DNA of 64,000 nucleotides from Pseudomonas ceruminis (lineage in GTDB: Bacteria > Pseudomonadota > Gammaproteobacteria > Pseudomonadales > Pseudomonadaceae). Positions 26,339 to 34,620 of this stretch are shown in pieces. The translations under genes were made by a program, and so were the position numbers. The stretch is taken from the NCBI RefSeq assembly GCF_021602025.1, contig NZ_BQHW01000019.1, forward strand, positions 62,001 through 126,000, read 5' to 3'. The number at the start of each line of letters is the position of its first letter. Position 1 is the stretch's first letter. A model generated the notes under the pieces. The model worked only from the letters and a program-made list of their open reading frames with translations, was not told the DNA's origin and made no database searches.

Positions 26339-27256
26339 TCAGGCCACCCGGATACGTGGGTCTATCAGCATGTTCAACATGTCTGATAGAAAAGTAAGAA
26401 GGACGTAGAACGCGGAGACTGTCAGGACAGCGGCCTGCACAACGGGGTAGTCACTCTGGTTAATGGCTTCCCAGGTCAGATACCCAACGCCATGAAGTGC
26501 AAAGATCGTCTCGACCACCACGGAGCCCCCGAGCAGGAAACCAAACTGCACCGAAGCTACCGCCACCACCGGTACCAAGGTATTGCGTAGCGCATGCTTG
26601 ATAATGATCTGGGCAGGGCTCAACCCTTTGGCAGTCGCCGTCCGTATGTAGTCTGCCTCCAGCACTTCTATCATTCCCGTGCGCACGATGCGGATTACCG
26701 CCGGCATGGCGTAGAACGCCAGCGCAATCGACGGCATGATGAAGTGAAGAAAGGTTGCCGAGCCTGAGATGGGCAGTACATGAAGCTTCAGCCCCAGCAC
26801 AATGATCAACAGGTAGGCGAACCAGAAAATGGGCGTCGCTTGACCAAATAAGGCAACGGTCTGGGCGAATCGGTCCACCGCTTTGTCGCGGTACACCCCA
26901 GCGAGTACACCCAGCGGAATGGCGATGGCCAACGCGACAGTGATTGCGATACCGCCCAATTGCAACGTGACGGGTACGCGTTCAAACAGCAGCTCCGTGA
27001 CCGGCGAGCCGTAGTAGAACGAGGTACCGAAGTCCCCTTGGAAAATGTTCATCAACCAGTGGAAGTACTGGGTAATCACAGGCTTGTCCCAGCCGTAATA
27101 CTGGCGCAGGAAGTTTATGTACTCTTGCGTTCCCCCCTCGCCCGCCAGGCTGATAGCCAGGTCGCCGGATGCCTTGAGCAAATAAAAAGTCATGACCGAA
27201 ATGGTCAACAGCACGCTCAGCGACATCAGGAGCCGTTTAACGATGTAGGCTTGCAT
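26339..27256 (-). CDS. ABC transporter permease (DppB-like)
   Basis: This 305-residue permease has the typical start MQAYIVKRLLMSLSVLLTIS, a periplasmic insert containing YYGWDKPVITQYFHWL, and an EAA loop (YIRTATAKGLSPAQIIIKHALR region, nt 26580-26650). It pairs with the DppC-like subunit to form the membrane channel. The gene starts nine bases after the binding-protein stop. Substrate specificity cannot be read from the sequence. Confidence 0.92.
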   Translation of the reverse strand: MQAYIVKRLLMSLSVLLTISVMTFYLLKASGDLAISLAGEGGTQEYINFLRQYYGWDKPVITQYFHWLMNIFQGDFGTSFYYGSPVTELLFERVPVTLQLGGIAITVALAIAIPLGVLAGVYRDKAVDRFAQTVALFGQATPIFWFAYLLIIVLGLKLHVLPISGSATFLHFIMPSIALAFYAMPAVIRIVRTGMIEVLEADYIRTATAKGLSPAQIIIKHALRNTLVPVVAVASVQFGFLLGGSVVVETIFALHGVGYLTWEAINQSDYPVVQAAVLTVSAFYVLLTFLSDMLNMLIDPRIRVA

Positions 27257-27265
27257 GGCGCCCCC

Positions 27266-28786
27266 TTACTTCCACTTGGCTTTCCAGAACTCGACGTTTT
27301 CATCGCCCGGAATAGGAATGTCCAATGACGACGAGAAGACATAGTTGATCGGCATGGTGAACAGTGGCGCCCAATACGCCTGATCGGCGATCCGTTTAAG
27401 TGCGGTGCTGTAGAGCTGCGTACGCTGCGTGCTGTCATACAGCGCATTGGCTTTCAGAATACTGTCGGTGACCAGCGGGTCTCGGGATTGATCATCCGGT
27501 GATTCAGCAAAGAAGAAGGGCAGAATGCCGCTGACATCGTTCACGCCTGAAGAGCCGTAGTCATCGATCACCATCGCGGCGTTGTGCTCACGGCGATCCT
27601 TGATAACAGAGGTGTACTGTTGCCATTTCAGGCTGGCGCGAATACCAATGGCTGCCAGATTACCGACAATGGCTTCGGCCACAGGGCGACTGCGATAGCC
27701 GTACACATCAATATCAAAGCCATTGGCGTAACCGGCCTCAGCCATCAGCGCCTTGGCTGCCTGCGGGTCGTAACTGTAGGACTGAACATCTTGAGCGCAG
27801 CCGAATTGCCCAGGTTTGCAGGCTGAGGCGATGGGCTTGGCCAAGTCCCCAATCAAGGAGCGCGCGATGCCCTCCTTGTCGATCGCCAGGTTGATAGCCT
27901 TACGGACTTTCAAATTCTTCAACGGCGTGTTGGGGTCGGTAATACCCGCGGCGTCCAGGGTGATGAAGCCGATGCGGAACGTGTTAGCGTTGGTGACGGT
28001 AAGGTGCGGCATCATTTTCAGTTGCTGAGCCTGGTCCACCGGGATATACCAAGCCCAATCGATCCCCCCGCTCATCAACTCGGCCACTTGGGTGTTCACA
28101 TCCGGAATGTTGCGGTACACCAAGGTCTTGATAAACGGTTTGTTCTTCGCGCCTCCGTCAAAATAGTTGTCGTTACGGGTAAAGATGATCTCGTTGCGCT
28201 TACCGCGTTTGACGCTGTAGGGGCCCGTACCGACGGGTTTTTCGCTGAACGCGTCTTTGCCCACCGCCGTAAAATAAGCCTGCGGCAGAATTGGCATTTG
28301 AGTAATGTTTTCCAGCGCGATCGGCGTGGGACGCTTGGCGTGGATCAGAATCTTGTAAGGGTCGACAATTTCAATGCTCGCTACCCATTCGGACGGGTAG
28401 CGGCTGAATACCTGACTCTGAGGATTGGCCACATAGTCGTAGGTAAATTTGACGTCATTGGCGGTGAACTCATCGCCGTTGTGAAACTTCACACCTTTTC
28501 TGAGGGTGAACTCCCAGGTGAGGTCGTCCAATCGTTTCCAGCTTTCGGCCAGCAGCGGTTTTATTTCCAGGGTATTCGGGTCTCGGTAGACCAGCGTGTC
28601 GTAGGCCATCAACCCCAACAGATAACCTTCCCGTCCGCCGGCGAAGTAGCTGACCAAGCTCGGCAACTGTGCCTGAAACGCTGTGACCAACGTGTCATCC
28701 TGTTCCGATGCGCTGGCACCCTGAACGCCGCCTGCCAAGACCGTAGCAAGCACCACAGCCACCAACGGTTTTATTTTGAAATTCAT
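27266..28786 (-). CDS. ABC transporter periplasmic substrate-binding protein (SBP_bac_5)
   Basis: This 506-residue protein has a signal peptide (MNFKIKPLVAVVLATVLAGG, ending ASA). The family 5 peptide/nickel-binding fold follows: LLAESWKRLDDLTWEFTLRK, VKFHNGDEFTANDVKFTYDY and FSEKPVGTGPY. It captures the substrate in the periplasm and delivers it to the DppB/DppC-like channel. Homologues bind dipeptides, opines, glutathione or heme, so the ligand is open; the neighbouring hydantoinase and amidase suggest an amide-containing compound. The ATG at 28786 (MNFKIKP) was chosen because the signal peptide starts there. Confidence 0.92.
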   Translation of the reverse strand: MNFKIKPLVAVVLATVLAGGVQGASASEQDDTLVTAFQAQLPSLVSYFAGGREGYLLGLMAYDTLVYRDPNTLEIKPLLAESWKRLDDLTWEFTLRKGVKFHNGDEFTANDVKFTYDYVANPQSQVFSRYPSEWVASIEIVDPYKILIHAKRPTPIALENITQMPILPQAYFTAVGKDAFSEKPVGTGPYSVKRGKRNEIIFTRNDNYFDGGAKNKPFIKTLVYRNIPDVNTQVAELMSGGIDWAWYIPVDQAQQLKMMPHLTVTNANTFRIGFITLDAAGITDPNTPLKNLKVRKAINLAIDKEGIARSLIGDLAKPIASACKPGQFGCAQDVQSYSYDPQAAKALMAEAGYANGFDIDVYGYRSRPVAEAIVGNLAAIGIRASLKWQQYTSVIKDRREHNAAMVIDDYGSSGVNDVSGILPFFFAESPDDQSRDPLVTDSILKANALYDSTQRTQLYSTALKRIADQAYWAPLFTMPINYVFSSSLDIPIPGDENVEFWKAKWK

Positions 28787-28803
28787 ACTCAGCACTCCAT
28801 AAA

Positions 28804-29736
28804 CTAAATAGGCGAATGGCACGCTATGGATCGGTTGTTCGAGTGGGTGATGGGGTCAGTCACCAAGCACTCTGGCTTGGCGCGTGGGCATCGGCTTTGA
28901 TAGGCACAGCCTTGGAAATGAACCTGGCTTGACTGCCCCATCGGGGCCTGCTGGGGGAACAGGTAGCCTGGCTTGAGCGGCAATACGGCGCTCATCAGCT
29001 CCTGTGTATAGGGGTGCCGAGGGGCTTTCAGTAATTCTCGAACAGGGCCCTCTTCGACGATCTTGCCGAAGTACATGACCGCAACGCGATCAGCCAGGTG
29101 CGCCACTACGCCCATGTTGTGCGTGACGATCAGATAGGACACGCTGAGACTTTTGCGAAGATCATTGAGCAAATTGATGATCTGCGCCTGAACCGAAACG
29201 TCCAGCGCCGACGTAGGCTCATCACACACCAGCAATTTAGGATTGGAAATCAGGGCCCGGGCAATCGCGACACGTTGCCGTTGGCCGCCGGACAATTCTT
29301 TCGGTGAGCGCTGTGCATACACGCTGGGGAGGCCGACCTTTTCCAGCGTTTCATGTACCAGCGGCTCGTAGGCTTTTTTCGAGTACTGGCGAGCAATCAA
29401 CGCCATGGCGACAATCTCACCGATGGTTTTTTTGGGGTTCAATGACGCGAACGGGTCTTGAAAAACCGGCTGCACCAGCGCCGCACGTTCTTTGACAGGA
29501 ATGCTTTGGATTGGCCGGTCATACAGGTAAAGGTCGCCGGAAGTCGCAGGGGTCAAACCCAGCATCATCTTTGCCAGCGTTGACTTGCCTGATCCAGACT
29601 CCCCTACCAGGGCCAGCGACTCCCCTTCATAAATTCTCAAGCTGATCTCACGCACCGCTTTGAGGGTGGTCGCCTTTTCCTTCAGCTGGAACTCTTTGGA
29701 GACGCACGCTGCCTCCAGCACCATGGTTCTGCTCAT
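28804..29736 (-). CDS. ABC transporter ATP-binding protein (DppF-like)
   Basis: This 310-residue ATPase has Walker A GESGSGKST, Q-loop VFQDPFASLNP, signature LSGGQRQRVAIARAL, Walker B LLVCDEPTSALD and the H-loop region VTHNMGVVAHLADR. The C-terminal oligopeptide-transporter extension has paired Cys (CAYQSRCPRAKPEC), as in DppF-type subunits that can carry an iron-sulfur cluster. It probably forms a heterodimer with the upstream DppD-like subunit, whose stop codon is nine bases away. Confidence 0.93.
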   Translation of the reverse strand: MSRTMVLEAACVSKEFQLKEKATTLKAVREISLRIYEGESLALVGESGSGKSTLAKMMLGLTPATSGDLYLYDRPIQSIPVKERAALVQPVFQDPFASLNPKKTIGEIVAMALIARQYSKKAYEPLVHETLEKVGLPSVYAQRSPKELSGGQRQRVAIARALISNPKLLVCDEPTSALDVSVQAQIINLLNDLRKSLSVSYLIVTHNMGVVAHLADRVAVMYFGKIVEEGPVRELLKAPRHPYTQELMSAVLPLKPGYLFPQQAPMGQSSQVHFQGCAYQSRCPRAKPECLVTDPITHSNNRSIACHSPI

Positions 29737-29745
29737 GCTTGCTCC

Positions 29746-30723
29746 TCAGGTACCGGGTTTGTATTCAACGCAGCGAGTCTTGCCGGTTGCGCCAGTTGCC
29801 AGCAGCTCGATCCGCCCGACCGTGCAAGTTTCTTTTTTCAATGCGCAGCGCGCGTAGAAGGCACAGCCATGAAGGACTTGATCCAACACCGGCACACGCC
29901 CCGGAATCGTTTCCAGACGTCTACCCGTTTCAAGGTCATCCAAGGTTGGAATGCATTGAAACAAGGCCCGGGTGTAAGGGTGTTTGGGCTGCTCGAATAG
30001 CTCTGCAGCAGTACCTGTCTCGACCACCTCGCCCGCATACATCACGGTCACTTCGTCGGCGATTGCCGCCACGACACCCAGGTCATGAGTCACCAGCACG
30101 ATGGATAAGCCCAACTCATCCTTCAACTGCTTGAGCAGGTGCAGAACATGGGATTGGACCGTGACATCCAACGCCGTGGTGGGCTCGTCTGCAAGCAGCA
30201 AATCGGGCTCGCACATCAACGCCATGGCGATCATTGCCCGCTGCCTCAGGCCGCCGGAAAGCTCATGCGGGTACTGACCCAGCCGGCTCTCGGCGGACGA
30301 TATTCCAACTTTCTCAAGCAATGCGATTGCCCGATCGCGAGCCGCTTTTCGGCCTTGCTTCTTATGTTTTCTGTGGATTTCTTCCAGCTGCTCGCCGATG
30401 GTCAACGTGGGGTTGAACGCCGTCATCGGGTCTTGAAAAATCATGCCGATCCGATCACCCCGAACGGCTTCGAGTTGACGCCGATCCTTGATATCCAGTG
30501 CACGACCACCAAGGTCGACACCGTCGGCCGCTGTACGGATATTCGCCCCATGCAGGCCAACGATAGACAGCAACGTCAGGGACTTTCCGCAGCCAGACTC
30601 GCCCACCAGGCAATGAACCGTGCCTTTTTTCACTGTCAGGTCGACCCCCCTGACGGCATGCAAAATGCCGCTCGGCCGTTCGATCCGTACATGCAAATTT
30701 CGCAGTTCGAGCATCGCCGTCAT
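29746..30723 (-). CDS. ABC transporter ATP-binding protein (DppD-like)
   Basis: This 325-residue ATPase has Walker A GESGCGKSLTLLS, Q-loop IFQDPMTAFNP, signature LSGGLRQRAMIAMAL, Walker B LLADEPTTALDVT, H-loop LVTHDLGVVA and a Cys-containing tail (GCAFYARCALKKETC). The ATG at 30723 begins one base after the stop codon of the upstream gene, so it is translationally coupled. It is the first of five transporter genes. Confidence 0.92.
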   Translation of the reverse strand: MTAMLELRNLHVRIERPSGILHAVRGVDLTVKKGTVHCLVGESGCGKSLTLLSIVGLHGANIRTAADGVDLGGRALDIKDRRQLEAVRGDRIGMIFQDPMTAFNPTLTIGEQLEEIHRKHKKQGRKAARDRAIALLEKVGISSAESRLGQYPHELSGGLRQRAMIAMALMCEPDLLLADEPTTALDVTVQSHVLHLLKQLKDELGLSIVLVTHDLGVVAAIADEVTVMYAGEVVETGTAAELFEQPKHPYTRALFQCIPTLDDLETGRRLETIPGRVPVLDQVLHGCAFYARCALKKETCTVGRIELLATGATGKTRCVEYKPGT

Positions 30724-30724
30724 C

Positions 30725-31537
30725 TCACAACGCTCCCGAAACGTCATTGCCCTGGGCAACCCGCGTGGTGCCGTTCAAAATCCGATTCGGGTCCAAGGCT
30801 TCTTTGAGCCTGGAGATAACCTGCCGCGCAGCAGAACCTGTGCCCATGGGTGATGCATCTGCGCCGCCGAACAGCGGACCGTTGATGAGCCATTGATCGG
30901 GAGTTAATTCAAGCTCCAAGGCGAGCAACACGCTCAACGCCGCATTGGACTCGGTCAAGAACAGAGCATTGAGCAGCCGTTCGCTCGCGCACTGTTGCTC
31001 CTCATTTCGGCTGGTCCAGAGCTGGCCATCCGGCAGAACGGCTATCAGCCCAACGACGCGTTGTTCTACACCTTGAGTGTGCAGTGGCAGCTGCTGCAGC
31101 AACAGTTGCCCCAAGCACTGGCCGGGATAGCGTTGCGCGATGTCATCGGACACAAGCTCGTGCAATGGCGTTTGCTTGAGTTGCGCAACCGTGGCACCCA
31201 AACCCACCCAGTAACGGGTGGCTGACACCGGTGTGATCGTATCCAGCCGTTGCAGATTCAAATACACCCGGGGTTCGGGGTTCGCAGCACCTTCCGTGCC
31301 GTAGCAGATACTGATCGGGGTATGAGTCCGGCTGCATAACTTAATGACCTCGACCACTTCGCTGGCGCTTTTCGGGCTCATATACAGCGTGTTGGCGTGC
31401 TGGCGATCTCGTCCGACGGCTATTGATCTTTGCTCTAATGCACCCAGTAATTCAGAGAACATCGTCTCGGTCGGCGGGGCTATCCTTTGACCTTGGCTGT
31501 CGGAGGCATGCATAAGAAAAGGCCTGTAAGAGAACAT
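30725..31537 (-). CDS. Shortened FAD-linked-oxidase-like protein
   Basis: This 270-residue protein appears to keep parts of a PCMH/VAO-type FAD-binding domain: SPKSASEVVEVIKLCSR, VYLNLQRLDTITPVS, YWVGLGATVAQLK and RVVGLIAVLPDGQLW. It also has the C-terminal hallmark LKEALDPNRILNGTT. The substrate or cap domain of about 200 residues that normally lies between is missing without a frameshift. The usual glycine-rich loop is also weak. It may be a decayed oxidase with an intact frame or a non-catalytic partner. It is the first gene of the cluster. A second ATG at 31513 is also possible, as neither start has a clear ribosome-binding site. Confidence 0.65.
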   Translation of the reverse strand: MFSYRPFLMHASDSQGQRIAPPTETMFSELLGALEQRSIAVGRDRQHANTLYMSPKSASEVVEVIKLCSRTHTPISICYGTEGAANPEPRVYLNLQRLDTITPVSATRYWVGLGATVAQLKQTPLHELVSDDIAQRYPGQCLGQLLLQQLPLHTQGVEQRVVGLIAVLPDGQLWTSRNEEQQCASERLLNALFLTESNAALSVLLALELELTPDQWLINGPLFGGADASPMGTGSAARQVISRLKEALDPNRILNGTTRVAQGNDVSGAL

Positions 31538-31590
31538 GCCCGGAGTCTATTAAATGCGTGTATATCACGCACTTACCAATATGTAGGTCA

Positions 31591-31613
31591 CCCTTAACAA
31601 AATATTAAGGGCT
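31591..31613. promoter_or_regulatory. Inverted-repeat operator A of the catabolic cluster
   Basis: The dyad CCCTTAA-caaaata-TTAAGGG followed by CT lies about 54 bases upstream of the first cluster gene. It is the near-duplicate of the element at 23328-23350. A second small dyad (31555-31571) sits between it and the start codon. LysR binding is inferred. Confidence 0.55.
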
Positions 31614-31936
31614 TGGCGAGGCAACTCGATCAGGCCTCTGAATTCACGCCACTATGTTATCCCTGGTGTCACAGTACAATGTGAAAAAGAAGGATTTATA
31701 ATCTACGCTTAAAAACAGTTTATATAAGCCACTGTCTTTTAAGAATGGTAGCGACTATCGGTGGACGGGAGATTTTCAAGCCCCATACCATTTAACATTT
31801 TCCAGACGCAGGCCATCTGCAATGTTATGTCGCACTGATTTTAGGAGATTGGAAGATCTCCTCGGCTCGCCAATCAACATGGAATTCACGTGCGGGGATG
31901 ATCAGCGCCAAATAGGCCCTTTTCAATGGTAGAGAT

Positions 31937-31962
31937 GGGTAGCAACTACCAGATTGCTACCC
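31937..31962 (-). terminator. Possible terminator of the first TonB-dependent receptor
   Basis: A 9-bp stem (GGGTAGCAA/TTGCTACCC) with an 8-base loop lies 11 bases beyond the receptor stop codon. The following minus-strand bases are only partly T-rich. Confidence 0.5.
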
Positions 31963-31972
31963 TTTGCATCCC

Positions 31973-34180
31973 TCAGAAATCGATCGTTGCTGATAACTGC
32001 AAGGTTCGCGGATACCCCGGCGAGAACGCGCCATAGGACGCAACACCGGACCAGTACTCACGATCGAAGACGTTCTGCACGGTCGCGCGGAACGTGGTCG
32101 GCCGACCGTCAATCTTGGTCGCGTATCGCGCACCGGCATCGACGCGGGTCCAAGCATCCAGCTGCTGGGTATTGGCCTGATTGACGTACTGTTTGTCTGT
32201 ATAGATGACACCGCTGGTCAGAGTGAACCCGTCAAGCCACGGGGTATCCCATTCGCCCCAGAGATTGGCCTGCACATCCGGCACGCCGACAGGCTTGTTG
32301 CCGCGGTTGGCGGTGGTGGCAGAGTCAGTCAGTTCGCCATCGAGCAGCGTGACGCCACCCATCAAGCGGGTACCCGGTGCCACTTCACCGAACATGCTCA
32401 GCTCGACACCCCGGTTACGCTGTTCCGCCTGCACGGAAAACACATTATCGGCGCCGACTTCCCCGCTAGGCTTTTCAATCTGGAACACCGCCAGGGTGGT
32501 CATGAACGTGCCGTGCTCATACTTGACGCCCACCTCGTGCTGCTTCGACTTGTATGGTGCGAAGGTCTGCCCCGCGTTGGCCGCAGTGCCGGGGGCGATG
32601 TCACCTTTGCTCAGGCCTTCGACATAATTGTAGTACAGCGACACGTCCTGCCAGGGCTTGACCACGACCCCGACCAGCGGGGTAGTCGCGCTGTCGTCGT
32701 ACTTGCTGGTGACCGCCCCCGTCGCGCTGTAGTTGCGCGACTCGATGTTCTGGCGTCGGACACCCAGGGTCAGCTGGAAGCGGTCATCGAGCATGGACAA
32801 GGTGTCGCTCAGCGCCACCCCGGACAGGTCCGTCTCGGAGATGCGCAGCACCTTGGGTGCATTGATGTACTGCTTGGGCACATCCACCGGGTGATAGATG
32901 TTGGAAAGAATCGCGGTGCCGTTGTTGATCCCGCGGGACAACTCGTCGCTGTATTGAGTCGCCATCACCGTCGTGGTGTGGTTGATCGGCCCGGTCGCGA
33001 AAGCACCACGGATGCCGATATCGGCAGTGGAGCGATCAACGTTGAACTTGTAGTACCCGGGGATATTGCTGGTATCGCCGGCATCGTTGAGGATTCTCGG
33101 CACCTGGTCGGACATGCGCTTGACGTCCGACCGGCCGCCACCGGCGTGGGCGAACACGGTGACCGCATCGCTCAGGTCGTACTCGCCACCCAGCAAGGCC
33201 GACTGCTCCCTGGTATCGGACCATCCCCAGTCCTGCGGCAGGTTGGTCCGGCCGTTGGGGGCCGAGGGCACCTCGACACCGGGGGCGATGGTGAACGGAC
33301 GCGAGGCCGCATCCCAGCTTTCTTTCTGACTGAGGAAGTCCAGGTTCAGGCGCAGGCGCTCGCCCCGGTAGTCCAGCGCGATGGCTGCGATACCCAGATC
33401 GCGATGCTGATTGTCGACGGCGGTGTCACCCCCTTGCAGGTTGCCGTTGAAGCGCACGCCAAACTGCTTTTCGGCACCAAAGCGCCGGCTCACATCGAGG
33501 TGGCCGCCGACCTGGGAATCCATGGCATAGCTGGCGGTGATACGGGTCAGGTCTTCTTCCAGCGGGCGCTTGGGCACGATGTTGATCACGCCCCCCACGC
33601 CACTGTTCGGTGAAATGCCGTAGGCCAGGGCACCCGGGCCCTTGAGCACCTCGACACGCTCGGCATACTCGGTGAACACCCGGTAGTTGGGCGCTACACC
33701 GTAGACGCCATCGAAGGCCAGCTCGCCCAGGTTACCTTCACCAACCGGGAAGCCACGGATAAAGAACGAATCGACAATGCCCCCTGCCTGCCCGGTGGAG
33801 CGTACGGACGGGTCACGCTCCAGGGCATCGGCGACGGTGACCGTCTGCAGGTCAGTCAGGGTCTTGGCCGTGTAGCTGGTGACACTGAACGGGGTGTCCA
33901 TGACGTCCTTGTTGCCCATCATCCCCAGGCGAGCACCGCGCGCCACTTGCCCACCGGCGAACACCTCCGGTAACGCCGGGCCGTTGTACGCGGCATCGAC
34001 GTTGGTGGTGTCGAGTACCAGCGCATCCGGGCTGGTGGCGTTGTCCGCCACGGTTTCTGGCTGCTCCGGGTTCGCCGCCCAGGCCGTGGTGGCTCCTGCG
34101 ACCAGAACAAGGTTCAGCATGGTGCTATGCAAGGTGAGCGTAAAAGCGCTCCGACCGCAGGTACGACTGACAACGGGCAT
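31973..34180 (-). CDS. TonB-dependent siderophore receptor without a signalling domain
   Basis: This 735-residue outer-membrane receptor has a signal region (MLNLVLVAGATTAWAANPEQ), a plug domain (TPFSVTSYTAKTLTDLQ, DPSVRSTGQAGGIVDSFFIR, VEVLKGPGALAYG) and a 22-strand barrel ending in a C-terminal Phe (LQLSATIDF). It has no STN domain. It closely resembles the 806-residue receptor at 36224 (shared VFTxYAERxEVxKGP, YKFxVxR, SGVASYGAFSxGxPR). It imports an Fe(III)-siderophore, probably of foreign origin. A candidate ECF promoter and a dyad lie upstream; the ligand is unknown. Confidence 0.92.
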   Translation of the reverse strand: MPVVSRTCGRSAFTLTLHSTMLNLVLVAGATTAWAANPEQPETVADNATSPDALVLDTTNVDAAYNGPALPEVFAGGQVARGARLGMMGNKDVMDTPFSVTSYTAKTLTDLQTVTVADALERDPSVRSTGQAGGIVDSFFIRGFPVGEGNLGELAFDGVYGVAPNYRVFTEYAERVEVLKGPGALAYGISPNSGVGGVINIVPKRPLEEDLTRITASYAMDSQVGGHLDVSRRFGAEKQFGVRFNGNLQGGDTAVDNQHRDLGIAAIALDYRGERLRLNLDFLSQKESWDAASRPFTIAPGVEVPSAPNGRTNLPQDWGWSDTREQSALLGGEYDLSDAVTVFAHAGGGRSDVKRMSDQVPRILNDAGDTSNIPGYYKFNVDRSTADIGIRGAFATGPINHTTTVMATQYSDELSRGINNGTAILSNIYHPVDVPKQYINAPKVLRISETDLSGVALSDTLSMLDDRFQLTLGVRRQNIESRNYSATGAVTSKYDDSATTPLVGVVVKPWQDVSLYYNYVEGLSKGDIAPGTAANAGQTFAPYKSKQHEVGVKYEHGTFMTTLAVFQIEKPSGEVGADNVFSVQAEQRNRGVELSMFGEVAPGTRLMGGVTLLDGELTDSATTANRGNKPVGVPDVQANLWGEWDTPWLDGFTLTSGVIYTDKQYVNQANTQQLDAWTRVDAGARYATKIDGRPTTFRATVQNVFDREYWSGVASYGAFSPGYPRTLQLSATIDF

Positions 34181-34199
34181 GGCGTGAGGATCCTTTTCG

Positions 34200-34226
34200 A
34201 TAGGAGAAAATGCTAATCACTCCTAT
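34200..34226. promoter_or_regulatory. Dyad in the 5' region of the first receptor
   Basis: ATAGGAG and CTCCTAT form an inverted repeat with a 13-base spacer, 20 bases before the receptor start codon. It overlaps a TGATTAGCATTTT stretch that partly resembles a Fur site. An operator or a leader hairpin is possible. Confidence 0.35.
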
Positions 34227-34258
34227 TGCCAGCCGAGCTGCGGAAAAGTATCACCCTC
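34221..34258 (-). promoter_or_regulatory. Candidate ECF-sigma promoter of the first receptor
   Basis: On the minus strand the block reads GGGTGATACTTTT, six variable bases, then CTCGGCTGGC and AAT. The same block precedes the second receptor at 36128-36159, with 13 and 10 identical bases at the same spacing. Two receptors sharing this block around an ECF sigma gene suggests recognition by that sigma factor. Confidence 0.6.
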
Positions 34259-34369
34259 CCCTGGATTTTTTCTTCTCCTGGCTGTGCGCGCGAGGCAAAC
34301 AGCTGCGCCAAGGGGATCGAAACCACCGGTAAGGCGGGGTCGAACGCGTGGCGTGTGGTCTTGTACGGA

Positions 34370-34537
34370 CAACCAGCCAAGACGCATCAACGTCAGCACT
34401 TCAGGGCGCCAGTCGCCCTGCTGGACATGGACCATCGCGGCTTGCAGGCGGTCGCCCGGGCCTCTGTCCACGCCTACAACACTGAGGCGGAAATTGCCGC
34501 ACTGGCAGATGCACTCAGGCGCCTGCTGAGGACGTGA
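34370..34537 (+). pseudogene. 3' remnant of a class V aminotransferase/cysteine-desulfurase-like gene
   Basis: Two frames together spell the end of a class V PLP enzyme: RRINVSTSGRQS in one frame (nt 34384-34420), then LLDMDHRGLQAVARASVHAY and NTEAEIAALADALRRLLRT in the next frame up to the stop at 34537. In intact homologues these are continuous (INVSxS...LLDxDxRGL...RASxHYYNTEEEI). A one-base frameshift lies near 34415-34425, and the whole catalytic part is absent. It is decayed DNA upstream of the sigma gene. Confidence 0.65.
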
Positions 34538-34583
34538 ACAACGGGTGTGATCGCGCTTGCCTGGCACGCGCGATCACACTACC

Positions 34584-34604
34584 ATTGTTAATACTTCTCA
34601 ATTA
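34584..34604 (+). promoter_or_regulatory. Possible Fur box upstream of the ECF sigma gene
   Basis: The AT-rich ATTGTTAATACTTCTCAATTA lies 17 bases before the sigma start codon and resembles Fur sites of Pseudomonas iron-starvation sigma genes. The match is partial; Fur control is inferred from gene function. Confidence 0.35.
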
Positions 34605-34620
34605 CAACAAAGCGGCAGCC

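Larger units (their letters stand above)
31538..31972. other. AT-rich intergenic region between the catabolic and siderophore blocks
   Basis: These 435 bases should hold the promoter of the minus-strand catabolic cluster and the 3' end of the receptor transcript. The region contains a TGCGTG-tatat-CACGCA dyad at 31555-31571, operator A at 31591-31613 and a 7-bp hairpin at 31843-31862. A GGGTAGCAA/TTGCTACCC hairpin lies at 31937-31962. No protein-coding gene is supported. Confidence 0.6.
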
